Of a stretch of 60,110 bases of DNA, positions 23,122 through 34,260 are shown in pieces. The notes under the pieces were generated by a model. It worked only from the letters and a program-made list of their open reading frames with translations. It did not search any database and was not told the origin of the DNA. Source of the stretch: Phialocephala subalpina (Eukaryota > Ascomycota > Leotiomycetes > Helotiales > Mollisiaceae); NCBI GenBank assembly GCA_900073065.1, contig FJOG01000036.1:31585-91694 (forward strand), in the 5' to 3' direction. Numbering within the stretch: position 1 is the first letter of the stretch; each line of letters starts with the position of its first letter. Made by a program: the position numbers and the translations under genes.

Positions 23122-23332
23122 GACTCCTTTCCCCGTTCTGTTGACCTCTCATGTATTTCCCTCGCTGTATAGAGCTATAACCCATAGACGACACGATGGT
23201 ACAACTCGTTCTCCGCACCGCTTCATCGCTTCATTCCAAACTACCCCGCAATGCCCGCATTCTCACGTCCGTCTGTCCTGCACTTCACTACCCACATTCT
23301 TTTCCATCCTACTTAATGCTCGCAATCACTCC

Positions 23333-23951
23333 TCACTTATCAACATACAACATCCTCCCGCCCTCACCACTACCAACCCTCACCTCCCCAGGAGCAAGCT
23401 GCTTCGCACCCATCCATCCCTGCCACGAAAACCCAACCTCCCAAGCTGCATTCACAATACTTCCTCCGCGTGAGCCAGGAAGCAAATTAACGAAGGCATA
23501 GTCACCGCGAAGTCCACCCGTGTCTTTCCTATTTTGATATCTTAGTTCCGCTTCCTCGTGGACCTGAGTACATCTCACCAGAAATTAACAAGCACATCAT
23601 GATCCAAGGGCAACAAGCCCTCTCCATCATTAAATCCATCACTTGTAACGAGAATCAAGAAGGCATGTGCATCTACGTGAATCTTAGCTTACCTCGCTCT
23701 CTTATTCAATCCACTTCACACATACCTTGACTATCACTCCTGATCTCGAGATCCAACAACTTGCTCGTAGACGGAGCAAGTGAACATATTTCTAAAGGGG
23801 GGGACTGTGAAGAGGTCTGGAGAGGTGTTGGTGAGGGCTGGTTTGGAATTTTGACAGTAAATGTGTATGATAGGGAGGTCTGGTTTGTTATCTTTAGGTG
23901 GTAGTTTGTCGTTGGTGGCGGTTGTGGGATGGAAAGGGTGGTTGACGCCAT
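23333..23951 (-). CDS. Hypothetical protein, ~176 aa (tentative model)
   Basis: Minus strand: exon A 23951-23726, exon B 23687-23579 and exon C 23528-23333. The second intron (23529-23578, 50 bp) has GTGAGA, ACTAA and TAG signals and joins the frame well. The first is doubtful: the only phase-compatible reading from the GTATGT donor is 38 bp, shorter than the other introns here, so exon A may end elsewhere or the gene may be damaged. The conceptual product has a Pro/Thr-rich N-terminus, an HVDAHAFLILVTSDGFND-like strand region and a Gly/Trp-rich C-terminus (VNAAWEVGFSWQGWMG). No family is recognised. It is convergent with the RBR gene, about 210 bp away. Confidence 0.45.
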
Positions 23952-24599
23952 TTTGGCAGTTCCGAAGGGATGGTGCTTGGTGATCACCTAGGGCAAACGA
24001 GATATTTTGAAGTTCGTCCTCATACAGCGATAGTACCGCTCGGGATTTCTGATTGGGGCCTGGTAGTCACGTCGACCTCAGCTGGGGAAATGAGGTGGTG
24101 GCTGTGCAAATTCAGGGAAGTTTTTTGTGTCACGCTGCATGAGAGGCTGAATAACTAACAACGGAAGGCCTGAAGAGATAGATCTGTCGCGATACTTGCC
24201 CTCTGAGGGTACTAAGATTAGTTCAGAGATGTCTGGGTCAAGGTGTGTCACGTGTCCAATTCGCCTCAAAGCAGACCTGGGCATAGGTCAAATTTACGAG
24301 AGGGCAGCTAGTCGACGGTGTAGAAGATGAATCCATTTCTTCCTCAAGTTTCCGTTCTATCCCAAGCGTTATTGAACAACAATTCAAGCCACTGCTGCTC
24401 TGGCGAGCTGCAAACTTTGATATGCATATTTGGTTTGCCATGCTGTCAAAACAGCTGTGTTCAGCTGAGTCAACATGAGCAACAGGCTCAATCTAACGTC
24501 CTCATCGAACTCAACAAACAACTTCGCACGTATGCCGATTCAGCGAATTAATGTTCACAAAGAATTTCCCTTTTTAAAATCCTCGAACCTGGTCGAATA
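23952..24599. other. No gene seen
   Basis: About 650 bp between the tentative hypothetical gene and the HET pseudogene. Only short frames are present; the right part may be the degraded upstream region of the HET gene. Confidence 0.45.
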
Positions 24600-25235
24600 A
24601 TGCATCCGCTAGAATACAACGATGGCGAGTTTATGCTGACCACGTTTGTCGGCGACCATATTCCCCAGAAATATGCTATACTTTCGCACATATGGGGAGC
24701 GGAGGAGGTCACCATTAACGATCTGCAAGATAGCACCGGCATGAAAAAGGCTAGCTGTAATAAGCTCCAGTTCTGCGGGGAACAGGCTAAACATGACGGC
24801 TTGCGATTCGGTAGACACTTGCTACATCGATAAACCGAACAGCACTGGGCTCGCAGAGGTTATCAATTCTATGTTTCGCTGGTACCGTGAATCGACTAAA
24901 TGCTACGTCTATCTATCAAATGTGTCGAGATCTGCCCTTAAGACGGATGACATATCAAACGAGCTGCACTAGGAAGCGGCATTTCGGAAAAGTAAATGGT
25001 TTACACGAGGCTGGACCCTTCAAGAGCTTCTTGCTCCGATATCAGTTGGATTCTTCTCTGAAGAATGGGAGCTACTAGGTAACAAGACCTCCTTAGAACG
25101 ATATATTTGCGACATAACAGGAATTCCCGTCAAAGCTCTTCAAAGCTCTTCAAAAAGCCCCGCTATCTGATTCCAGCCTCACTGAGCGGGTGGCATGGGC
25201 AGAACAACAGCTGGTTATCACACGTCAATCCTAAC
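24600..25235 (+). pseudogene. HET-domain pseudogene (HET-E/HNWD-like N-terminal part)
   Basis: From ATG 24600 the frame gives a textbook start of this HET subfamily (MHPLEYNDGEF, then KYAILSHIWGAEEV, then CGEQAKHDGLRF). A one-base disturbance near 24807 shifts the frame; the next block reads VDTCYIDKPNSTGLAEVINS, then MFRWYRESTKCYVYLSNVS. An in-frame TAG at 24970-24972 precedes the RGWTLQELLAP block, and the text ends near the TERVAWAEQQ motif around 25210. Everything after that (the rest of the HET domain, any NACHT or WD repeats) is missing and replaced by a GGTGAG minisatellite. Intact relatives sense non-self and trigger incompatibility cell death; this copy cannot. Confidence 0.85.
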
Positions 25236-25262
25236 ATGAAAAGAATCTGTTTCGGTTTGGAA

Positions 25263-25375
25263 AGGTGAGCAAGGCTGCTTTATCGGTATTACTGGGTGAG
25301 ATAAGGTGAGGCGAGGGTGGGCAGCAGGTGAGTACAGGTGAGCACAGGTGAGCACGGGTGAGCAAGGTGAGAGAA
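25263..25375 (+). repeat. GGTGAGCACA minisatellite
   Basis: Irregular tandem copies of a ~10-bp GGTGAG(C/T)A(C/A)A unit, densest at 25325-25371. It begins where the HET pseudogene stops being readable. The 15-bp word GGTGAGGCGAGGGTG at 25305-25319 recurs, inverted, at 47328-47342, and a similar minisatellite lies at 39593-39712, so the three sites are probably related mobile-element debris. Confidence 0.6.
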
Positions 25376-26409
25376 AGGTCCGGGGGCTTGTTTCGACTCC
25401 TCGGCTATAGTTACTGCTGTCCTAGCTAAAATTAGACGATGTTTTAAGGATTGCTAGGGAGCCCATTTTAAATACCGCTCGTGCAATTACACGTGACCCG
25501 TTATTCAGCCTCACAATTTACCGAACGTCAAAATTCAACGACATCGTACTCGTGCGAATAACCTCAATTTTTTGATATAACGACAAATGACACTACAAAT
25601 CGTTAGACCCATTATGGGGTTTCCCCTTCGCATTCTACGATTTAGACAAATCAAGAAACAGTTAATCCAGTCGCAAATTCGCATCAGGCAAGGGCAGTAT
25701 AACTTTCAGTGATTACATTTGGTAACGCATCATACAGGATCATCGGACATCGGCCTAGAATGTCGCCATAACGGCACCAAGTGTTGCAGCGGGTACGATA
25801 GCTAGTATGCTTAAGCCTCGTGGGATCCATGAAAATGTGAAGTTGCATGAGGAACATGGTCCATACCAAGGCCCTTCCCGAGGCGCGACAAGACAGATTC
25901 ATCTCATGCATTGTGTAGATCGAAAGTCGATGGCTTCGATGGCTGCTGACCCCCATGTGAATTTTATCCTGTCCAAGTTATGCCGAGGAAATTGTTGGAG
26001 CATGGCTTAGGCTGCCAACGAAGAATCCAGAGAATCACGCAGACAAGCAAAGCAAGGTAAGATTGTATTGTCGCAAGCTGCTCTGATACAAAGGCATGGT
26101 TCCTGAGCATTGATACATTCATGCAGCAAGGGTCATACGCCGAGAAAGGATCATACCAATGCTCTGCTTGCTCGCTGTTAGGAATTTCATGCACAGTAAG
26201 ACAACTTGCGTAACTGGCGTGATTCATCGAGCGGCTGATTACGTTGAGGGAGGGATTCGTATCGGGCTTTGGTCTGCCCCTGAATAGCTGGCAAATTCAT
26301 GCAACGCGTGGCAGGGCAGAATCACGTTGGTTGCATAGTTGCAGCAGGAACAGCCCCCGAAGGACAGACGGTCTGGTGCTCCTTCTGAGCGCCTCGATTG
26401 TGACCGTGA
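25376..26409. other. No gene seen
   Basis: About 1 kb between the minisatellite and the BCS1-like relic. Small frames on both strands have no recognisable content. AT content is moderately raised around 25430-25680. Confidence 0.45.
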
Positions 26410-27005
26410 ATGTCCCCCAGATTGACGTCCTCGATGTCGGTCGGCTTAGTCCAACAGCCGGATGGCTCCTGCACGCTCTTGCCCAACATGACCATGTCTC
26501 GTTCAAATGGCGGAGATGCGAATAAAAAGACTCTGTATTACACGCCCTGGAATGGACGCTTTTTCATGCGGTATAAGGGCCGTCGGCTTGTGTTCCGGCG
26601 TCATTTTCAAGCTGGAGAATTCCGCAGTCGAGAGGACGTCTCCATTTCCTGCTTTGGCAGGTCTCCGCAAATTCTTAGGGAACTGCTCGATGAGTGCTGC
26701 ACCGAGTATGCAAAGCTTGTTCAGGGTAAAACCTGTCTCTACGAGCACCAAGATGGTACCTGGACAAGGTCTGCAGTGTCGAAAATAAGACGCACCTCGA
26801 CCGTTATTCTTGATGAGAGTAGGAAAAGAGAGCTGCTTCTGACATCAACGAAGCCAACCTGAAGAGCCTATTCGCCAAGCTTCCAAGTCGCTGCGTTATT
26901 CTTTTGGAAGACATTGACGCCGTCAGTTCGAATCGAGACGCTGACACCGAGGACTCCTATCCAGCCTATTGGAAGCCGGCTTTGGTTGGGGTTGGGTGTG
27001 GCTAA
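26410..27005 (+). pseudogene. BCS1-like AAA ATPase relic with the P-loop deleted
   Basis: From ATG 26410 the frame enters the conserved fungal BCS1 N-terminal region: KTLYYTPWNGRFFMRYKG, then FGRSPQILRELLDE, then STVILDESRKREL. It then jumps, with a frame change near 26838, directly to DINEANLKSLFAKL and the Walker B block CVILLEDIDAV, ending at TAA 27003. In family members roughly 70-80 residues, including the WY..RGIPYRRGYL segment and Walker A GPPGTGKS, lie between these two blocks; here they are gone. Family members are AAA chaperones (BCS1 exports the Rieske protein; fungal paralogues are mostly uncharacterised). Without a P-loop this copy cannot bind nucleotide normally. Confidence 0.8.
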
Positions 27006-29163
27006 AATTAGCCGCTGACCACCATAACTTCCCGGTGTGGCAGGCACCAGAGGGGGCTCAGATGGGCTCCATATTCTAAATATAGGCCCTATCCGCTATC
27101 GTCAGTCACCGCCCTCGCCGAGACTCTCTCACAGCATCGACTCCTCCACTGAAGTTATTCTAACACCAAGTCATCTTATTTCTACGTCTAGACATCGCCA
27201 ATTAGTATGTCGAAGACGGTTCAAATTTCAGTTACCTTTTCCACGATTTCGTCTAGATTAGACTCCTTCGGAAGCTAGCCTTATTAATGTTGGCCTCCTA
27301 AGCAGCTAGCAATACATGGGTTTTATAAAAGCCTAGATGAACCCAGCGAGGTTACCTGTTTCTCTTGCGGGGTGAAGGTGGTATTATGTGGGTTCTACTA
27401 AAGTAATCACGGATAGAGAGCTACTGGCCAGGCACGATGATAAATGTCTTTGGGCAGGTATGCTTCGGGACATCATGTTACACTCACGCTCAGTCATTCC
27501 GAGATCGGCGAACCGTTCTGTCGTAGCTGGGCCTCCATAATAGCAACTCGAGACAGAATCTTCACCATCTCCGTACAGGTCACCTCCCTTATCTTCTCCG
27601 CTACCTGCCGCTAACATAGCATCAGTTGAGACGGCGAGTGACTTATCGAGCCCGACATCTGCAGATAACCCGCACACAACATCCAATAACACACCTCCTC
27701 CATGCCAACATCCTCAAAACACATCACAAAAGCCAATTTCCGACCAAGATGCATCCGTCGTGACAGCGCCACACTTCGTTTCCGAGTTCGAGCTCTCTGG
27801 ACTTCCTACGTATTCCAGATTCCTGTTAAGCGTAGAACGCGAACAAATAAGCGCTAAGCTTCGTTGCAATTACTGCGTCAATAATACAGCTAGGTTGCAT
27901 GAGCCATAGCTAAAGAAAAGAAAGATCACTTATATAGACCTAGCAGGTATAGTGGGTTCGAAGGGGGAATAATGCTAAAGACACGGGGTTTAGGAAGCTA
28001 GAGGTGGGCAATCTAGGAGGGCGGAACTGACTTGCCTATCGCCAAAGCTGTTGTTATCCTTGCCTTCTGGACTGTTATCATCCCAGTGATCATCGCCAAA
28101 TCCTCCACGTTCACTCGCAGACGTGAGCTCTTCTAAAGCTTCTGCTACGGACCGCGCAGCATCATTTTCTGACGCTGGCACATCCGGTGGGCTTTTCAGT
28201 CGGCCTCTGCTTGCGAATACCCTTTTTGCAATGTGAACAGAACAAGTCCCTCATCAGAGGAACGTCTTGCTCATCGCGATTACAATGCATAGATCGCTTA
28301 TCTAAGGATTGTTAGCTAATTCTATCATTACCAGCATTGCGGCAAGTTGGGGGTTTGATTGAATTTGATGAACTTTCATTAGAGTTCTGATAGAATTCGA
28401 TGGAAAATATACATATGTTCAAGTGCACAGAGCTTAAAGCAGATTTTGCGTGTGATGGGCAACCTACGACGTCATCGCACCTGAAAACTAACCCTGACTC
28501 TCTTGGCCGGACAATTTGGAAGCGCCTTGTCCTGAGGGGCCATCTAGGAACCCTCGGTTATCTACCTGAGTCTTTTGGAACTGCGGCTTGGCTCAAGGAC
28601 ATTGTTGTGAAGTCCCTCGACTATCTTCTTGCGTTTCTTGGAAAGGGGACGAGTTCTGAGAATTGAGATAATGATTTCATACTTCAATATTCCGTGTGGT
28701 TCTTTACTTCCGTCGACATTCGTCAATGCGATTTCTCTATCCGGGCCACGGTCAAATGACACCAACTCAAACCATCGTTCCAATCGAATCGAGCTGAATT
28801 GGAGACTTCCAAAGTCATCTTTTTCCGCCCATGGAACTGGAGTTGCTTCTGTAGTGATTCAACAGCTCAATGCCGTGAAAAGCTTCATGTTGACATGGGC
28901 ATCAAGGCTCAGCGCACAAATCTGTGTACCTCGCAGGACATAAAAGCTTGCCTTGAAGGCGGTGTACGGTTCAAAATCAAGGCCTGTGCGACAATGCCTG
29001 GGCCTATCAGAGCACGGAGCGTTGGGCAGAGGGCGTCGAGGGCGTTCAAGCGAGCGATTCAAGGGCGTTCCAATCCTTTAGGCTAATCTCAAGGGCAGGG
29101 GTAAAGGACACTATATGTAGACGACAGTCGGCCTAATAATTAGGCCGACTCAACTGATCACTA
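27006..29163. other. Gene-poor region
   Basis: About 2.1 kb with no supported gene. Minus-strand frames at 27384-27692 and 27990-28181 are acidic and Ser-rich but match nothing I know. Overlapping frames at 28400-29090 on both strands are also unassigned. The segment may contain further pseudogene debris, given its neighbours. Confidence 0.4.
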
Positions 29164-30234
29164 ATGGAAAACTCTTCGTCTGCGCAGGAGTGGTGAGTTT
29201 CCTTCGATTTTCTGAAATGTATTATCGGAGTTTTTTGTTATTGATACTAACTTACTGATTCTAGTTTGCACAACTCCACCACATCCACCACATCCACCAC
29301 ATCCTCCACAACATCCCTCTTCTCAGATGGAGATGCTGGAATTGGGGGCGCCGCCCCTCCCACGAGTGCATTGTCTCCCACCCTCAATGGAGCCGCAGTA
29401 CCTATCATCACTACGTCTGGAAATATTCTGGGCCATCTCAACCTAAACGATGGATTAGTCCACGGCATCGATGGATACATCCTTGGAATCTGGTACAGCC
29501 AATCAGCTCTTCCCTCGAACAGCCGCGACGGTATCATGGGAGACGGCTTTCAATCACACTCCCCAATTAATTCTCAGACGTCGCCATCTAATAGTGGCAT
29601 GAATGCCTTGCTGGCTTACTTGAGTCTTCCTTCCACTATCGAAGCAACAGAATTAAGCGTTGGACCATTTAGAGACGATTTCGACGCTGCCAGTGGTGCG
29701 TCAACGCGCTGGTCATCACAGTCCTCCATGTCCTCTGTTCCTGGAAATTGGGACGCTGAGATCACTCCAACTTCATTCGGCGTGAGCAATGTGTGGGAGT
29801 GGAATCTCAAGGACCCTGTTTCTGAGACTACTTGGGCCGACACGACTCAAGTTCCATTTGTCTTGGACCTTGACGCCATATCGGACAATCCCGACGGCGT
29901 TTCTTCATCTCCCGACTCTGCTCAATCATGCTGGCAGCTTTCTCAAGCTCCTTCAACCCCTGACGCATTGTCCGCCACCAACTCGAATGCAAACACACTT
30001 AGCCAAAGGCAAGCGATCACTCGCTTCCAATGTGGTCATTGCAACCGATCTTTCAAGCGTGACTGCGACCGGGGGCGTCACGAGAGATCTATCCATAGCG
30101 CAACACATGGCCGCTTCGTTTGTCCAATTGCTGGATGCCCAAGGAGCCAGGGCGCGGGATACTGTCGAGCTGATAAAGTGAAGGAGCATTTATGGAAGAA
30201 ACATAGGGATCTGGGGTATGTTAAGGGTGCTTGA
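29164..30234 (+). CDS. C2H2 zinc-finger protein, probable transcription factor
   Basis: Exons 29164-29192 and 29265-30234 flank a 72-bp intron (GTGAGT donor, ACTAAC branch site, CTAG acceptor); 332 aa. The N-terminus has a Ser/Thr microrepeat (TTSTTSTTSSTTS). The long middle is Ser/Pro/Asp-rich, like a disordered activation region. The C-terminal ~65 residues carry two fingers: finger 1 is C-x2-C-x12-H-x4-H within FQCGHCNRSFKRDC...; finger 2 is C-x4-C-x16-H-x4-H within FVCPIAGCPRSQGAG... and ends near KEHLWKKH. A two-finger module at the extreme C-terminus with a long linker is common in Pezizomycotina regulators. Targets are unknown. It sits between a pseudogene zone and the big AT-rich island. 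Confidence 0.85.
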
Positions 30235-30709
30235 CCTAGACTGGTTTGGTGACAGGGGAACTGTCCGGACTGAGGAGCTGTAGGACCTGGATTATGCTTG
30301 AGTGTGAACCTTTCTTTGCAGCAAGGCTGTTACGGAATGATTTTAGTGTCATTTTCGTTGTTGTTGACTTCAAATGCTTTTGCCAACTTGTTCATCACGG
30401 CTCAGGTTCAAGTCCATTTCGCCTCAGTTTCATAGCTAGCTGGCTAGCACATGGTTTTCGTTTAGTGAATGTTAATGCATACAAGTATAAGCTGCAATAT
30501 GTGGGGCAGGAAAATGATTGATATTCGTACAACGCCAATCTTCTGTTGCATAAGTAATAGAGAATGACAGTACATAACCTGAACTGATGGTTTAAAGAGG
30601 TCCTTGTTGGGCGCCTCATCTTTAGTCAGGCTGTTTAATTTTGGCTTCTAGAACATTCCGCGCAAAGCCTCAGCGCGTGCAGTCATACAGCGCAGCAGGA
30701 CAATACGGC
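30235..30709. other. 3' flank of the zinc-finger gene
   Basis: About 470 bp; no gene is seen. It contains the 3' UTR of the C2H2 gene and ends at the MITE boundary. Confidence 0.5.
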
Positions 30710-30945
30710 TAACGTCCGTCCCTGCGTAGCGGAAAACCCTGTGCCGGAAAATTAGACGAATTTCAACATTGACAAGTCGCTGTATAAATAGAACTCGTGT
30801 GATGAACTTATTGCTAACTTCAAATATAAAAAGTTTTTGTTGTGGTTGATTTAAAGAGGAGATAATGGAGAAAAATCCGCGATCCTTGCGATCTCATTAG
30901 TCGTTTCCGGCACACCGGGTTTTCCGCCACGCAAGGACGGACGTT
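30710..30945. mobile_element. 236-bp MITE with ~41-bp inverted repeats
   Basis: The left repeat (30710-30750) starts TAACGTCCGTCCCTGCG and contains GGCACAGGG-type words; the right repeat (30903-30945) is its reverse complement with two substitutions and a 2-nt indel. TA at both edges fits Tc1/mariner target duplication, so the repeat proper starts ACGTCCGTCC. The ~150-bp interior is AT-rich and noncoding. It marks the left margin of the AT-rich island. Confidence 0.75.
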
Positions 30946-31379
30946 AATTCGCATATAACTCAACGGAGAAAGCCTCAAAAATTTTTGCGAAAAAAAACTG
31001 CAAAGTAAACGTTATACTAATAAATAGTAATTACGATATTATTTATTATTTCAAGGGCATAAAAGTAGGTTTATAAGTATAAATTTGGATTTCGAATTTT
31101 TGATGTTCCTCGTTAAATTCTGCCATGACTTACCGCCTTCCATTTTGGGTACTAGAAATTTTGCTTGCGGCTCTTTTCGTAGGGTGGGCATTCTCCCTTG
31201 AAAAGGAGTTTTCGACACCCTTTATCGGAAGGCCCAAAGGAACTAATATAAGAACCTTTTAGGCACGAGAAAAACGCATTTACATACCGCTAGACTAAGT
31301 AATCTCTATCGGCGATCGTTTCGATCCTTTACCCTCTTAAAATCCTAATTAAAAGATTTTAAATCGTACTTTTAATATA

Positions 31380-31515
31380 ATTCTAAGAATAAACTTAATG
31401 CGGTCAGCCCTTTCATATACTACTCTATCCCTATCGAACTCGGTTTTGTTCTCGATTATATTTAATAGGGGCTCTAATTATCAAGAAATAATAAACAATT
31501 TATATAAAATTTAAA
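31380..31515 (+). repeat. Inverted repeat within the AT island (partner at 34394-34527)
   Basis: The segment beginning ATTCTAAGAATAAA and containing GGTTTT(G/A)TTCTCGATTATA and then a CAAGAA(A/T) word recurs as the reverse complement at 34394-34527. Both are diverged, with mainly C/T and G/A differences where they can be aligned by eye, as expected for RIP. They may be parts of two copies of one element inserted head to head about 2.9 kb apart. Confidence 0.5.
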
Positions 31516-33899
31516 TATTACTTTTTTTTATATATTTATTACTAAAATCAAACTTTTTCAACTAATTTCAAGCCTTAACTAAAAGCACTATAATATATCT
31601 CTTAGCGCATTTAAAAGCATTTTAATATACTATAATCTAATTCAATAAATTCGTAATCAATTAATTTTCTCATTTTAATCTTTAATAATAATAAATAATA
31701 ATTAAATTTAAGATTTTACGAAAAAGCCTTAAGTAATAAGTATAATAGTTTATACCCTATTTATAAACTAATTAAATTATAATTCATTGCGTTCTTTTAT
31801 AGGTTTCTTATTACGTTTAATAATAAAAATATAAGAATTTTTTATATGAAGATTTAATTTTATAAATTTTCAAAGATAAATATTTATAATCCTTTATTTT
31901 ATTACGCGCCAAAAGTTAATACTTTCTTACTTTAATCCAAATCGAATTTCTTTTCTAATCGAATAAAATGAAAATTAATACGTTTTATATAATATATTAT
32001 TTAATATTAAAATTAAAAATTATTTACCAATTATATTAATAATATTTTATTATTTAGGATTTTTATTTGATAATAATAATTTCGGTTCAATATATATAAT
32101 ACCTTTATAATTAGAATAAATAATAAATATTTATTTGGAAATAAATTAAAATTCCTTAGATTTATTATTATTAATATTTCCAATTTATATTAATTTATTT
32201 ATTTTTATTATTACGAATTGTTACTTGATATTTCTTTTAATTAATATTCTCCTTTTAATATTTCAACTTATAATTTTACTCGATAATTTTTCGTTATTTA
32301 TTTCTTTTAATATTCGAATAATATTAATTTTATTATTACTTTAGAATATTTTCATAATATTCTCTTTTATTATCGCGATATTAAAAGTATTATTATAAGT
32401 ATATAGCCCTAATAATAATTATTATAATAACTTTTTAATATTCTTTTTTTATAATTTAAATAAGGAAAATATAAATATAAATCCTTTCGGGTTTTAAGAC
32501 CTCGAATTATATATAGCGAATTAATAAAATAATAAAATATATTTCCAAAAATATATCCAAATTCTTAGAATTATAATATTTATATTTAATTTAACTTTAA
32601 ATTAAAAACAATTAATAAATATAATAAAAACTAAAGATTAATTAATTCGTAATAATATTATATTATTTTTAAGAAATTAATTCCTTTTTTAGAAAAAAAT
32701 ATAAAATATATTAAATAAATTAATATTATTAAATAATAATTCGATTATTAATTAATTTATAAAAATATTATAATATATTAATATATTCGAGGAGAAATTA
32801 ATTATAAATGGCATATATATACTTTTTTATAAAATTCTATAATATTAATATTATATAAAAATATTAAAAGAATTCAAATAATATATTAATAAGTTTAAAT
32901 TATCGTTAAATCCAAGGATTAAAAAGGCTATTTATATTTTAAATATTTTTTTTAAAGTATTTATATATTAATAATTAAAACTTTATTAATAAAATTAAAA
33001 AATTAAATCGAAAAAAAACTTTATATTAAAAGAATTACTTTAGAAAACGATTAATAAAATTCTCAAATTATTTAAAATTTAATATTCTCCTTTTTATTAA
33101 TCCAAAAGTAATAAGGTATATATAAATATTATTTTCTATTTGAGCAAATAATATTAATTAATAATTTTCATAATAATAATATAAAATTCTCAAATAATAT
33201 AATTATTATATTAATATATTATATTATTAATATTTTTCTAGAATTACTAAGAATTAATATAATTTTAAATCAAATAATAAAATATATAATTAAGAATTTA
33301 CTATTAGAATAAATAAAATCTTATTTAAAAAATATTTTTCTTAATATATAACGTATTTTAAATAATCGGAAAAATTTTACGCTTTTATTAAAGTTTATAC
33401 GCTTTAATTAAGAAATATATTATATAAAACTCTTTAAAGTTTTCTCGAAAGAAATAAACTTAAACGCGCGAAATCAAATTTAATAATTACGAATAATTAA
33501 AATAAATATATATTTATCTTATAAATACTATAAATTATCCTAGTAAACTTAAATAGAAATTATATACTATTTGGTTTACTTAAGTAACTAAAGTTTATAA
33601 TACTCAAATATTATCTAATTATAAATTCTTCTTTAGTAAACTTATTTACTAAGCTTTCATTTATATAATTATATTCTTTTTGATACGTTTGTTATCCCCG
33701 GCTCTCAATGGTATTTTCTCCGCAACCCAAAGTCTTTTAAATATAATTATTATAAACTTTTCTTTAGTTTTTTTATATTTGATTTCTAGATTTATATCCC
33801 TTTTAATATACTTACGATGAACTATTCAAATGATTAAACTTATACCTCGTATATAATTACGCTCCTTATATAATTGCACTTTCTTATTAGTACTCTTTC

Positions 33900-34260
33900 T
33901 ATAGTAACAAGGAGGAAGCTTCGGAGAGTAAAGCTCCGGGTAAAATGCTCCTCGATTATTATAGCGACTTGGATAAAGCTTCGAGGAGGGTAGAGTTTCT
34001 AAGAGGACGCTCCTATGAGAAAAATCCAAGAAAAACGCTCTTATTTCAATATGATAGCAAGGAGAAAGCTTTTGGGAGAATAGGGTCCGAGGAGAATACT
34101 CCCATGAGAAAACTCCCAATAGAAAACTCTTATATTATTATAGCGGTAAGAAGAATACTCCCGGAAAATCATAGCTTTTAGATTATTATAGCGGCTAGGA
34201 TAAAACTTTTAAGAGGGTAAGGCTCCCAGAAGAATACTCTTATGAGTTTATAACTCTTAT
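33900..34260. repeat. Imperfect tandem repeats in a GC-richer patch of the island
   Basis: The words TTATTATAGCG and (A/G)GAGAATACTC(C/T)TATGAG recur at 33955-34015, 34047-34110, 34132-34160 and 34171-34240, suggesting a ~90-bp unit with deletions. The patch is less AT-mutated than its surroundings. It has frames on both strands of about 80-97 codons, produced by the repetition rather than by a recognisable gene. Confidence 0.45.

Noticed and set aside
33826..34181. Genes of 78-97 codons on both strands
   Set aside because: They arise from the tandem repeats and have no domain similarity; the surrounding AT-rich DNA is noncoding.
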